A DNA stretch of 64,000 bases from NCBI GenBank assembly GCA_020161795.1, contig JAIUOR010000020.1, positions 1-64,000 of the forward strand, in the 5' to 3' direction. The notes below the pieces were generated by a model. It made no database searches. It was not told the DNA's origin and saw only the letters and a program-made list of their open reading frames with translations. A program made the position numbers and the translations under genes. Positions within the stretch are counted from its first letter, which is position 1. The number at the start of each line of letters is the position of its first letter. Positions 16,902 to 25,785 of the stretch are shown here, one piece after another. The DNA is from Actinomycetota bacterium (lineage in GTDB: Bacteria; Actinomycetota; Actinomycetes; Propionibacteriales; Propionibacteriaceae).

Positions 16902-17227
16902 GAGTCGGAATCCACCACCTGACCGGGCACGGTCTCGGGGTTGGCCAGCTCCGGATGGTCGGCCTCGGCCTGGGACGGCGTTGCCGGGGGCTGGGAGCGC
17001 AGGTCGATCGCATTCGCCAGCAGCACCGCCAGCGCGGGCAGCACGGCCGCGGCAACGAACAGCAGCAGGTTCCACGGCATGGGGGTGACGGTGCCGCCCA
17101 GGAAACACACCACCCGTATCGCCATCGTCCACAGGTAGCGGGTGCGGCGTGCGTTGGTGTCGAGGGTACGGCTGAAGCGGGCGCTGGTGATGACCGCCTG
17201 CCCGTCCCGTTCCCGATGTCGAACCAC
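16898..17227 (-). CDS. DUF3099 family membrane protein
   Basis: 109 residues from GTG. Two predicted membrane segments: about 36-50 (AIRVVCFLGGTV) and 51-72 (WNLLLFVAAAVLPALAVLLANAI), then an acidic tail. The TLDTNARRTRYLWTMAIRVVCF stretch is typical of DUF3099 proteins, which in actinobacteria sit next to SURF1. Function unknown. First gene of the five-gene minus-strand operon; TAGGCT ends 6 nt before the GTG. Confidence 0.85.
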   Translation of the reverse strand: MVRHRERDGQAVITSARFSRTLDTNARRTRYLWTMAIRVVCFLGGTVTPMPWNLLLFVAAAVLPALAVLLANAIDLRSQPPATPSQAEADHPELANPETVPGQVVDSDS

Positions 17228-17233
17228 CCTTCC

Positions 17234-17239
17234 AGCCTA
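17234..17239 (-). promoter_or_regulatory. -10 box of the DUF3099-SURF1 operon
   Basis: TAGGCT on the minus strand, 6 nt before the GTG at 17227. No Shine-Dalgarno fits, as GGAAGG directly abuts the GTG. A leaderless start is inferred. Confidence 0.6.
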
Positions 17240-17349
17240 CGCGTGGCCACGCCGGCCGGCGCCACGGGCCACCCCCCGGCCGCGCCGACGGAGCCGGGGG
17301 GTCGGCATGTTGTGGGGTGGGCTACCGCCAGAACCCGCCGGATACCCGC

Positions 17350-17355
17350 TAGCGT
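17350..17355 (+). promoter_or_regulatory. -10 box of the fabG-inhA unit
   Basis: TAGCGT ends 7 nt before the GTG at 17363, consistent with a leaderless transcript. Confidence 0.55.
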
Positions 17356-17362
17356 TGCCGCC

Positions 17363-18079
17363 GTGACCGAAACAGCAAGCCGTAGCGTCATCGTCACCGG
17401 GGGCAACCGGGGCATCGGACGCGCCATCGTGGAACGCTTCGTCGCCGACGGCCACAAGGTGGCCAGCTTCAGCCGGGCCGGGGACGCCCCCGACGGCGCC
17501 CTGGGCATCGCCTGCGATGTCGGCGATCCGGCCGCGGTCGACGCCGGCTTCGCCGCCGCCGAGGCCGCCCACGGCCCGGTCGAGGTGCTGGTCGCCAATG
17601 CCGGCGTCACCAAGGACACCCTGATCCTGCGGATGAGCGAGGAGGACTGGGCGGGCGTCCTCGACGTCAACCTGACCGGCTCGTTCCGGGTGGCCAAGCG
17701 GGCGGCGAGGTCGATGATCCGCGGCCGCTGGGGCCGGATCGTCTTCACCGGCTCGGTGGTCGGCCTCTACGGGTCGCCCGGGCAGGTGAACTACTCCTCG
17801 TCCAAGGCTGCGCTGGTGGGGCTGGCCCGCTCGCTCACCCGCGAGATCGGCGGCCGCGGGGTGACCGCCAACGTGGTGGCCCCCGGCTTCATCGAGACCG
17901 ACATGACCGCCGTGCTGTCGGAGGAGTTGGTCGCCAAGTACAAGGCGACCACCCCGGCCGGACGCCTGGGACAGCCGGAGGAGGTCGCCGCGGCGATCGC
18001 CTTCCTGGCCTCCGAGCAGGCCGGCTTCATCTCGGGTGCGGTGATCCCGGTCGACGGCGGCCTCGGCATGGGCCACTGA
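17363..18079 (+). CDS. fabG: FabG/MabA, 3-oxoacyl-ACP reductase
   Basis: 238-residue short-chain dehydrogenase, NADPH-dependent, reducing 3-ketoacyl-ACP in FASII. The nucleotide site is TGGNRGIG (12-19); the catalytic set is N103, S131, Y144 and K148 (YSSSK). The C-terminal IPVDGGLGMGH ending matches MabA (FabG1) of mycobacteria. GTG 17363 is chosen because upstream in-frame sequence is the antisense of the DUF3099 gene and a -10 box sits just before it. Followed 26 nt later by the InhA-type enoyl reductase, the mycobacterial mabA-inhA order. Confidence 0.95.
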   Translation: MTETASRSVIVTGGNRGIGRAIVERFVADGHKVASFSRAGDAPDGALGIACDVGDPAAVDAGFAAAEAAHGPVEVLVANAGVTKDTLILRMSEEDWAGVLDVNLTGSFRVAKRAARSMIRGRWGRIVFTGSVVGLYGSPGQVNYSSSKAALVGLARSLTREIGGRGVTANVVAPGFIETDMTAVLSEELVAKYKATTPAGRLGQPEEVAAAIAFLASEQAGFISGAVIPVDGGLGMGH

Positions 18080-18105
18080 GCGGACGAACAGACGAAAGGA
18101 CAGTG

Positions 18106-18876
18106 ATGGGAATCCTGGAGGGCAAGAACATCCTGGTCGCTGGGGTGACGATGAACACCTCGATTGGTTACCGGGTGGCCGAGATCGCCCAGCGCGAGGG
18201 CGCCACCGTCCTGGTGTCGAACTTCGGCCGGGCGCTCAGCCTCACCCGCCGGATCATCAAGCGGCTCGACCCCGAGCCGGTGCTGCTGGAGGTTGACGTC
18301 ACCAATGACGAGCACCTCGCCGGCCTGGCCGACCAGGTACGCGAGCACGTCGACCACCTGGACGGCGTCGTCCACTCGATCGCCTTCGCCAACCCGGAGA
18401 CCGCCCTGGGCGGCAAGTTCCTGACCACCCCGGCCGATGACGTCAAGACCGCGATCCACGTCTCGGCGTATTCGCTGGCCAGCCTCACCATGGCCTGCCG
18501 CCCGCTGATGAGCAGCGGCGGCTCGGTGGTGGGGCTCACCTTCGACGCCCGGCAGTCCTGGCCCACCTACGACTGGATGGGCGTGGCCAAGGCGGCGCTG
18601 GAGAGCACCTCGCGCTACCTGGCCCGCTATCTCGGCCCGGATGGGATCCGCTGCAACGTTGTCGCGGCCGGCCCGCTGTCGACGATCGCCAAGAAGGCCA
18701 TCCCGGGTGCCGAGACCTTCGACGACATCTGGGCCGAGCGCGCCCCGCTCGGCTGGGACCCGAAGGATCTCGACCCCACCGCCCGCGCGGTGGTGGCGCT
18801 GTTGTCGGACTGGTTCCCCGCGACCACCGGCGAGATGGTGCATGTCGACGGCGGCCTGCATTCCACCGGCGCCTGA
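18106..18876 (+). CDS. fabI: InhA-type enoyl-ACP reductase
   Basis: 256 residues, NADH-dependent enoyl-ACP reductase of FASII. N-terminal ILVAGVTMNTSIGYRVA binds NADH. The catalytic pair is Y155 and K162 in YDWMGVAKAALE, and HSIAF holds S91, equivalent to the serine hit by isoniazid-resistance mutations in InhA. ATG 18106 is favoured over GTG 18103 because GAAAGGA lies 6 nt before it. Co-transcribed with fabG. Closer in motif wording to mycobacterial InhA than to E. coli FabI. Confidence 0.94.
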   Translation: MGILEGKNILVAGVTMNTSIGYRVAEIAQREGATVLVSNFGRALSLTRRIIKRLDPEPVLLEVDVTNDEHLAGLADQVREHVDHLDGVVHSIAFANPETALGGKFLTTPADDVKTAIHVSAYSLASLTMACRPLMSSGGSVVGLTFDARQSWPTYDWMGVAKAALESTSRYLARYLGPDGIRCNVVAAGPLSTIAKKAIPGAETFDDIWAERAPLGWDPKDLDPTARAVVALLSDWFPATTGEMVHVDGGLHSTGA

Positions 18877-18892
18877 GGGCTCCTCCGACCGG

Positions 18893-18898
18893 TAGGTT
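18893..18898 (+). promoter_or_regulatory. -10 box of the ABC ATPase gene
   Basis: TAGGTT ends 6 nt before the ATG at 18905; no Shine-Dalgarno. Leaderless start inferred. Confidence 0.6.
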
Positions 18899-18904
18899 TA
18901 GCCC

Positions 18905-19720
<816 letters not shown>

Positions 19721-19782
19721 AGCCGGCCCGCCGATACCCAGTCGGCTGGCATCATGGAGGCATCCAACACCAGGAGAGTCCG

Positions 19783-20244
19783 ATGTGGGAGTGGCTGAGC
19801 GATAACGTCTGGTCGATCTGGCTCGTGTTGGGCGCCGGGCTGGCGGTCACCGAGCTGATTACCCTGGACTTCACGCTGTTGATGCTCGCCGCTGGCGCGG
19901 TCGCCGGCGGGGTGACGGCGTTGGTGTTCCCCGGCCTGCTGTGGCTGCAGATCGCGGTGGCCGTGGTGGTGGCGATCCTGATGCTGGCGCTGCTGCGTCC
20001 CACCCTGCTGGAGAAGATCCGCCGGATGCCGGGCTACCGCTCCTCGGTCGACAAGCTGGTGGGCAGCAGCGGCGTGGTGGTGGCCGAGGTGACCGGGACC
20101 TCCGGTGAGGTGAAGCTCGCCGGTGAGGTCTGGACGGCGCGCAGCGTGGACGGCGCCGCGATCGCACCCGGTGAGCAGGTGGAGGTCTACCAGGTGGACG
20201 GCGCCACGGTGGTGGTCTATCCCCGCCATCAGGCATTGCCCTGA
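19783..20244 (+). CDS. NfeD-like membrane protein
   Basis: 153 residues from ATG 19783, with CAGGAGAG before it. Three close membrane segments (about 10-27, 29-50, 53-71) are followed by an OB-fold NfeD domain (about 85-150; VGSSGVVVAEVTG ... GEQVEVYQVDGATVVVYP). NfeD proteins work with stomatin/SPFH partners, and the next gene encodes exactly such a protein. Short form, lacking the ClpP-like protease domain. Confidence 0.9.
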   Translation: MWEWLSDNVWSIWLVLGAGLAVTELITLDFTLLMLAAGAVAGGVTALVFPGLLWLQIAVAVVVAILMLALLRPTLLEKIRRMPGYRSSVDKLVGSSGVVVAEVTGTSGEVKLAGEVWTARSVDGAAIAPGEQVEVYQVDGATVVVYPRHQALP

Positions 20245-20301
20245 GGCCTCGCCCGGCGTTGGTCTGCCGCCGGTAGGGTGGAAGGCGACTGAGGAGGTCC
20301 G

Positions 20302-21483
20302 ATGCCTGAAGCCGTGATGATCATTGTGTGGATCCTGGTCGCAGCGATCGTGGTCGCGATCCTGGTGCGTTCCGTCCGGGTGATCCGCCAGCAACAGGTG
20401 GCCGTCGTCGAACGGCTGGGCAAGTTCCGTCGCACCCTGGATTCCGGTCCGCACCTACTGGTGCCGTGGATCGACCGGGTGCGCTACATGATCGACCTGC
20501 GCGAGGCGGTCGTCCCGTTCCCGCCGCAGGGCGTGATCACCGAGGACAACCTGATGGTCAGCATCGACTCGGTGATCTACTACCAGGTGGTCGATCCGGT
20601 CCGCGCGGCCTACGAGGCGCAGAACTACATCCAGGCCATCGAACAGCTCACCATGACCACGCTGCGCAACATCATCGGCGGCCTTGACCTGGAGCAGACC
20701 CTGACCAGCCGCGAGGAGATCAACCAGAAGCTGCGCGCCGTCCTCGACGAGGCCACCGGCAAGTGGGGCATCAAGGTCAACCGGGTCGAGTTGCGCTCGA
20801 TCGAGCCGCCGGCCACGATCCGCGACGCGATGGAGAAGGGCGCCCGGGCCGAGCGCGACAAGCGGGCCGCGATCCTGATCGCCGAGGGCCAGCGGCAGTC
20901 GCAGATCCTCTCGGCCTCCGGCGAGAAGGAATCGGCGATCCTGCGCGCCCAGGGCGACCGTGAGTCGACCGTGCTGCGTGCCCAGGCCGACCGGCAGGCT
21001 GCGATGCTGCGGGCCGAGGGCGACGCCCAGGCGATCCACACCACCTTCTCGGCGATCCACGCCTCCAAGCCCACCCCCGGCCTCCTCTCCTACCAGTACC
21101 TGCGGATGCTGCCCCAGCTGGCCAAGGGCGACGCCAACAAGATGTGGATCATCCCCAGCGAACTCAACGACGCGCTGAAGGGGCTCGGCTCGATGATCGG
21201 AGGCGCGGCCAGCGGGTCGGCGCCGGCCGACGATCCGGACGAGGTGGCGGCCGAGTTCACGGCACCGGAGAAGGTCGACGTGATCGCCGAGATCGAGGCC
21301 CAGAAGGCCGCCGAGGAGGCCGAGTCGCAGCGGTCGGTGCAGCAGGCGATCGCCGAAGCCGCCGCCATCGAGGGGCGTCGTGCCGCGGCGGTGGGCACCG
21401 TCCCGGCCGCTCTGGATCCCGCGGCGCCGTCCGAGACCGAGGCCGCGCCGCAGCGGGCCGAGACCGATACCGAGCCTGCCTAG
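20302..21483 (+). CDS. SPFH/stomatin family protein (slipin/QmcA-like)
   Basis: 393 residues. N-terminal membrane anchor (about 5-25), an SPFH domain starting VIRQQQVAVVERLGKFRRTLDSGPHLLVPWIDRVRYMIDLRE, then a long charged coiled coil (about 175-250, ERDKRAAILIAEGQRQSQIL) and an Ala/Glu-rich tail. Stomatin-like proteins form ring or cage assemblies at the membrane and often control proteases; the NfeD partner is upstream. SD GAGGAGG precedes ATG 20302, and TAGGGT at 20274-20279 may give it its own promoter. Its TAG stop shares CTAG with the opposing gene. Confidence 0.93.
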   Translation: MPEAVMIIVWILVAAIVVAILVRSVRVIRQQQVAVVERLGKFRRTLDSGPHLLVPWIDRVRYMIDLREAVVPFPPQGVITEDNLMVSIDSVIYYQVVDPVRAAYEAQNYIQAIEQLTMTTLRNIIGGLDLEQTLTSREEINQKLRAVLDEATGKWGIKVNRVELRSIEPPATIRDAMEKGARAERDKRAAILIAEGQRQSQILSASGEKESAILRAQGDRESTVLRAQADRQAAMLRAEGDAQAIHTTFSAIHASKPTPGLLSYQYLRMLPQLAKGDANKMWIIPSELNDALKGLGSMIGGAASGSAPADDPDEVAAEFTAPEKVDVIAEIEAQKAAEEAESQRSVQQAIAEAAAIEGRRAAAVGTVPAALDPAAPSETEAAPQRAETDTEPA

Positions 21484-22445
21484 GCGGCTTCCGGACGCCT
21501 GGCGTAACGCTCGGCGAGGCTGGCGCAGGCCATCAGCTGGGCCTGGTGGAAGACCATCAGCGGCAGCATCAGCAGCCCGATCGGCGCCCCGGCGAACAGC
21601 ACGGCGGCCATCGGCAGGCCGCTGGCGAGCGACTTCTTCGTGCCGCAGAACTGGATGGCGATGGCGTCCTGCGTGCTGAAGCCGAGCCGGCGGGCCAGCC
21701 ACCAGGTGACGGCCAGCACCAGCGCCAGCAGCGCCAGGCAGATCCCGATCAGGATCGCGATCTCTGCCGCCGAGACCTGCGACCACATGCCCTCGCGCTG
21801 CCCGGCGGCGAAGGCGCCGTAGACGACCAGCACGATCGAACCGCGATCGACCAGCTTCAAGCCCGGATGCGAGGCCACGAAGCGTGCCGTCCAGGGCCGT
21901 GACAGCTGACCTAGCACGAACGGCAGCAACAACTGCAGCAGGATGTCGATGATCGCGCTCGTCGTGAACTCCACCCGTCCGGCCAGCAACAGCCAGCACA
22001 GCGCCGGGGTGAGGAACACGCCCAGGATGTTGGACGCCGAGGCGCTCACCACCGCCCCGGCCACATTGCCGCGGGCGATCGAGGTGAAGGCGATGGAGGA
22101 CTGGACGGTCGAGGGCACCAGCGTGAGGTAGACCAGCCCGGTGAGCAGCGCCGGGCTCAACCAGGCGCCCGCGACAGCGGCGATGCCCAGGCCCAGCAGC
22201 GGGAACATCAGGTAGGTGAACGCCAGGATGGTGACGTGCAGCCGCCAGTGCTTCAGCCCGGCCAGGGTCTCCGCCGGGCTCAGCCGGGCGCCGTAGAGGA
22301 AGAACAGCAGCGCGATGGCTCCGGTGGTCGCCCCGTCGACGATGCCCACGCCGACCCCGGTCACGGGGAGGACGGTGCCCACCACCGCCGCCACGAGGAT
22401 GGCGAGCAGGAAGCGGTCGATCGGGAGTTTGGTGAGCCAGGACAT
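21480..22445 (-). CDS. Bile acid:sodium symporter family protein (SLC10A7/YfeH-like)
   Basis: 321 residues with about ten hydrophobic segments. The family signature region TLVPSTVQSSIAFTSIARGN and the C-terminal TQDAIAIQFCGTKKSLASG-type segment identify the SLC10A7/YfeH branch of bile-acid symporter homologues (PF13593). Probably a Na+-coupled transporter at the inner membrane; the substrate is not known. Divergent from the TrmH gene with overlapping -10 boxes; its stop overlaps the stomatin stop tail to tail by 4 nt. Confidence 0.9.
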   Translation of the reverse strand: MSWLTKLPIDRFLLAILVAAVVGTVLPVTGVGVGIVDGATTGAIALLFFLYGARLSPAETLAGLKHWRLHVTILAFTYLMFPLLGLGIAAVAGAWLSPALLTGLVYLTLVPSTVQSSIAFTSIARGNVAGAVVSASASNILGVFLTPALCWLLLAGRVEFTTSAIIDILLQLLLPFVLGQLSRPWTARFVASHPGLKLVDRGSIVLVVYGAFAAGQREGMWSQVSAAEIAILIGICLALLALVLAVTWWLARRLGFSTQDAIAIQFCGTKKSLASGLPMAAVLFAGAPIGLLMLPLMVFHQAQLMACASLAERYARRPEAA

Positions 22446-22453
22446 CGCTGCTC

Positions 22454-22463
22454 ATCCTAGGGT
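22454..22463. promoter_or_regulatory. Overlapping divergent -10 boxes (ATCCTAGGGT)
   Basis: Plus strand TAGGGT (22458-22463) ends 6 nt before GTG 22470. Minus strand TAGGAT (22459-22454) ends 8 nt before ATG 22445. The two hexamers share two base pairs at the centre of CCTAGG, so polymerase cannot occupy both at once. Both genes appear leaderless. Confidence 0.6.
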
Positions 22464-22469
22464 GGCTGC

Positions 22470-23294
22470 GTGGCGACGGTGATTCCGGTGGAGCGAGCGG
22501 ACGACGAGCGGCTGGCGGACTATGTCGGCCTGCGGGAATCCAGCCTCCGGAAACGACTGGAGACCGAGCGGGGAGTGTTCATCGCCGAAGGCAGCAAGGT
22601 GATCCGGCGGTCGATCGAGGCCGGCTACCCGCCGCGGTCGTTGCTGCTCGCCGAGCGCTGGCTGGCCGAGCTCGCCGATCTACTGGACCCCCTGGAGGTG
22701 CCGGTCTATCTGGTCAGCGAGGCGGTCGCGGAGGAGGTGACCGGGTTCCACGTCCATCGCGGCGCGCTGGCCTCGCTGCACCGGATCGAGCGCTGGAGCG
22801 TGGCCGACGTGCTGACCGGCCGTCGCGTGATGGTGCTGGAGGATCTGGTCGACCACACCAATGTCGGGGCGATCCTCCGCAACGCCGCCGGTCTGGGCTG
22901 GGACGGAGTGCTGGTCAGCGCCCGGTGCGCCGATCCGCTCTACCGGCGTTCGATCAAGGTCTCGATGGGCACCGTCTTCGCGCTGCCCTGGGCACGGCTA
23001 CCCGAAGGGGCCGACCTGAACGAGGTACTGCGCGGGTTTACGGTGGCCGCGCTGGCCCTGAGCCCCACCGCGCTCAGCCTGGACGAGTTCGCCGACCGCT
23101 TCCGGCACGCCGAGCGGCTGGCGCTGTTGCTGGGCACCGAAGGCCATGGGCTGAGCCGGCAGTGGCTGGCGGCCGCGGACGCCGTGGTGCAGATCCCCAT
23201 GTACGGCGGCGTCGACTCGCTCAACGTGGCGGCCGCCAGCGCGATCGCAGGCTACGCGCTGGCACCAGCTACTCGGGGCGTTGCTTCGGGCTGA
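22470..23294 (+). CDS. TrmH (SpoU) family RNA methyltransferase
   Basis: 274 residues. N-terminal substrate-binding domain (GVFIAEGSKVIRRSIEAGY), then the SPOUT knot with its three motifs: LEDLVDHTNVGAILRNAAGLG, LLGTEGHGLSRQWL and PMYGGVDSLNVAAASAIAGY. It probably 2'-O-methylates rRNA or tRNA; the exact nucleotide cannot be told. The 3' end overlaps the convergent deformylase gene by 26 nt. Confidence 0.92.
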   Translation: MATVIPVERADDERLADYVGLRESSLRKRLETERGVFIAEGSKVIRRSIEAGYPPRSLLLAERWLAELADLLDPLEVPVYLVSEAVAEEVTGFHVHRGALASLHRIERWSVADVLTGRRVMVLEDLVDHTNVGAILRNAAGLGWDGVLVSARCADPLYRRSIKVSMGTVFALPWARLPEGADLNEVLRGFTVAALALSPTALSLDEFADRFRHAERLALLLGTEGHGLSRQWLAAADAVVQIPMYGGVDSLNVAAASAIAGYALAPATRGVASG

Positions 23295-23853
23295 CCGGCC
23301 AATCCGCGGGGTAGAGGTGGGCGAGCTCCTCGGCCTGGGAGTAGAGCTTGCGACGGACCCGGTTCGACAGCCGGTCGCCGAAGACGATGCCGTTGAGGTG
23401 GTCGGTCTCGTGCTGCAGGCAGCGGGCGAGTGTGCCCGTGCCCTCGACCCGAACCGGGTTTCCGTCGACGTCCACCCCAGTGCACACCGCGAAGTCGGGT
23501 CGGGCGAGCGGCTGGTAGCCGCCCGGTAGCGACAGGCAGCCCTCGTCCTCGGAGACCAGTTGGCGCGCGTCGCCGGCGGGCAGGGCGACCACCGGATTGC
23601 ACACCACGCCGCGGTGGAAGACATCGTTGGCGTCGGGGCAGTCGTAGACGAAGACGGCCAGGTCCACACCCACCTGGGTGGCGGCCAGCCCGACGCCGCG
23701 GGCGGCCTCCATGGTCGCGAACATGTCGCGGACCAGGGTGCGCAGCTCGTCGTCGAAGGACTCCACGCGACGGGTCGGCGCGTGCATCACCGGAGTGCCC
23801 CAGCGGGTGATCGGCAGCAGGCTGCCGCCCGTCATCAGTTCGGTGACATCCAT
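23269..23853 (-). CDS. def: Peptide deformylase
   Basis: 194 residues from ATG 23853, with GAGGAG about 10 nt upstream. Removes the formyl group from nascent proteins. All three metal-enzyme motifs are intact: GVGLAATQ (53-60), EGCLS with C106, and HETDH with H148, E149 and H152. Further in-frame upstream sequence is antisense to xerD and is excluded. Converges with the TrmH gene. Confidence 0.95.
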   Translation of the reverse strand: MDVTELMTGGSLLPITRWGTPVMHAPTRRVESFDDELRTLVRDMFATMEAARGVGLAATQVGVDLAVFVYDCPDANDVFHRGVVCNPVVALPAGDARQLVSEDEGCLSLPGGYQPLARPDFAVCTGVDVDGNPVRVEGTGTLARCLQHETDHLNGIVFGDRLSNRVRRKLYSQAEELAHLYPADWPVSPKQRPE

Positions 23854-23967
23854 CCTGGGTCTACTCCTCGATCCTGGGGCCCGCTGGGAGCCTGCTTCTG
23901 CGCCGTGCGTCATCCTAGCCGCGCGTGGCGGCTTGCTCTGGGGTGCGCCTCCGCGCAGGCTGAGGGG

Positions 23968-24909
23968 GTGAGTGCCCCGACTCCTGAGCTGACCGATGCG
24001 CAGGCCGAGCTGATCGCCGACTTCCGGCAGCACCTCGCCGCGGAGCGGAACCTCTCGGCGCACACCGTCCGGGCCTACTGCGGCGATCTGGCCAACCTGT
24101 TCGGCCACCTGGAGCGGGTGGGGGAGGGCGACCTGGCCGACATCGACCTGATCGCGCTACGCCGCTGGCTGGCCTGGCAACAGGCCGGTGGCGCGGAGCG
24201 CGCCACCCTGCAGCGCCGGGCAGCCGCCGTCCGGACCTTCTTCGCCTGGGCCAGGCGCACCTCGCGGATCGCCACCGATCCGGCGGCCGGGCTGCGCTCG
24301 CCACGAACCGACCGACGACTGCCCCCGACCCTGGAGGCCGACCAGGTGACCGCGGCCCTGGAGCAGTTGGAGGAGGCTGCCGCCGCCGCGGAGGACGACG
24401 ACCGGCGGGCGATCGCCTGTCGCGACCTGGCGATCGTGGAGGTGCTGTACGCCGGCGGCATCCGGGTCTCGGAGCTGTGCGGGCTGGATCTCGCCGACCT
24501 GGACGCCGGGCGGGGCGTCGTCCGGGTCTTCGGCAAGGGCGGGAAGGAACGCACCGTCCCGCTCGGCATCCCCGCCTGGCGAGCGCTGGACGCCTGGTCG
24601 CGGTTGCGTGGCCGGCTGGCACGCGATGCCGGTGACGCCGTCTTCGTCGGTGACCGCGGTGCCCGGATCGACCCCAGGGTGGTGCGCCGCCTCGTCCACC
24701 GCGTGCTGGGGAGCGTCCCCGGAGCAGCCGATCTCGGCCCCCACGGCCTACGTCACGCCATGGCCACCCATCTGCTGGAGGGCGGCGCCGACCTGCGCTC
24801 GGTGCAGGAGATGCTCGGTCACGCCTCGCTGGCCACCACCCAGCTCTACACCCACGTCACCAACGACCGGCTCCGCGCCGCCTTCCAGCAGGCCCACCCC
24901 CGAGCCTGA
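23968..24909 (+). CDS. xerD: XerD-type tyrosine recombinase
   Basis: 313 residues from GTG 23968 (AGGGGG immediately upstream). N-terminal SAM-like DNA-binding domain (about 12-100) and C-terminal catalytic domain. The catalytic set is complete: R166 (GGIRVSEL), K190 (GKGGKER), H259 and R262 ([12 protein letters not shown]), H285 (LGHASL), Y294 (TTQLYTHV). Length and lack of phage context point to the chromosomal dimer resolvase XerC/XerD; XerD is the slightly better fit, but XerC is not excluded. Stands alone between convergent or divergent neighbours. Confidence 0.9.
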   Translation: MSAPTPELTDAQAELIADFRQHLAAERNLSAHTVRAYCGDLANLFGHLERVGEGDLADIDLIALRRWLAWQQAGGAERATLQRRAAAVRTFFAWARRTSRIATDPAAGLRSPRTDRRLPPTLEADQVTAALEQLEEAAAAAEDDDRRAIACRDLAIVEVLYAGGIRVSELCGLDLADLDAGRGVVRVFGKGGKERTVPLGIPAWRALDAWSRLRGRLARDAGDAVFVGDRGARIDPRVVRRLVHRVLGSVPGAADLGPHGLRHAMATHLLEGGADLRSVQEMLGHASLATTQLYTHVTNDRLRAAFQQAHPRA

Positions 24910-24945
24910 GGCCGTGCGCCGGCCACGCCGGGCTACCGCCGAGTC

Positions 24946-25461
24946 TCAGCCGCGCTCGGCGATGGCAGTGGCGTCGGCCTCGGAGAGGAGCCGGATCTCG
25001 GGTTTCTCGAAGAGCAGCATGGGGTCGAGGTAGGTGTCGCCGCGGCGTAGCCCGAGGTGCAGGCAGGCGTCGGCGCCACCGCCGCAGTCATGACCCTCGA
25101 CGAGCTGTCCGATCACCGTGCCGGCCGTGACCGAATCGTCGACCGAGACGCTGGCGCGGACCGGCTCGTAGGTGGTGCGCAATCGGCCGTGGATCACCGT
25201 CACCACCGGCTTGCCGGCGACCTCTCCCGCGAAGCCGATCCGGCCGTCGGCCGCGGCTCGCACGGACGTTCCCGGCTCGGCCCGCAGATCGATGCCGCGA
25301 TGGCCGGCCAGCCACGGTTCGTCCGGCGGATCGAAACCCCTGATCACCGGGCCCGCCACCGGGCGAACCGCCGATCCGAGGGCGGCGGGCGCAGCCACCA
25401 GCCAGGCCAGCACGGCCACGATCGCGACGGCCGGCCAGCGCCGGCGTCCCTTTGTTCTCAT
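24946..25461 (-). CDS. Secreted M23/LytM-domain protein, catalytic His replaced
   Basis: 171 residues. Signal peptide (about 1-30) with cationic start MRTKGRRRWP, then one LytM domain. Zinc ligands H54 and D58 (HRGID) and H135 are present, but the HxH motif reads C133-L-H135, so the first, catalytic histidine is cysteine. C126 nearby could pair with C133. Possibly a degenerate endopeptidase that activates or binds other hydrolases. Divergent from rpsB. Confidence 0.85.
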   Translation of the reverse strand: MRTKGRRRWPAVAIVAVLAWLVAAPAALGSAVRPVAGPVIRGFDPPDEPWLAGHRGIDLRAEPGTSVRAAADGRIGFAGEVAGKPVVTVIHGRLRTTYEPVRASVSVDDSVTAGTVIGQLVEGHDCGGGADACLHLGLRRGDTYLDPMLLFEKPEIRLLSEADATAIAERG

Positions 25462-25532
25462 GCCTGGTCACCTTGGCCGGCAGCCACCGGATCCCGCCGG
25501 TGAATCCGGATGGCTGTGGACGGCCGGAGGCT

Positions 25533-25541
25533 TGTGGACAA
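25533..25541 (-). promoter_or_regulatory. DnaA-box-like 9-mer
   Basis: TGTGGACAA, which is TTGTCCACA on the minus strand, an exact match to the high-G+C DnaA box. A weaker copy (CCGTCCACA on minus) lies at 25515-25523. It sits 27 bp before the rpsB -35 region. Could be chance. Confidence 0.35.
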
Positions 25542-25567
25542 CTCCCGCCGTCCGAGTCGTTCCCCAG

Positions 25568-25598
25568 TTGGCGCCGGTCGCCGGTCACCGCGTAGAAT
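25568..25598 (+). promoter_or_regulatory. Promoter of rpsB-tsf
   Basis: TTGGCG (25568-25573) and TAGAAT (25593-25598) with 19-bp spacing. The -10 is strong, the spacing slightly long. Leaves an untranslated leader of about 180 nt before rpsB. Confidence 0.65.
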
Positions 25599-25711
25599 CA
25601 CCAGAGCGACTCGGCAGATCCGGGTCGACTTCGCATGCAGTCTGTTCGCCGGCAGGCGGGCCGAACCCCGAGGTCCCACACCAGGGTGGTCAGTAGGCGA
25701 CTGCATCAGGG

Positions 25712-25730
25712 GAGCCGAAGAGCTCGGCTC
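25712..25730 (+). ncRNA. Hairpin in the rpsB leader
   Basis: GAGCCGA (25712-25718) pairs with TCGGCTC (25724-25730) around AGAGC. It lies in the ~180-nt leader between the promoter and rpsB. S2 represses its own synthesis through the rpsB leader in several bacteria; whether this hairpin takes part is inference. The rest of 25462-25785 holds no gene. Confidence 0.45.
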
Positions 25731-25785
25731 CGACAACCCAAGCGGGATGGGGCGCAGCGCCCGGCCCGCGCAGAAAGGAACGGCC

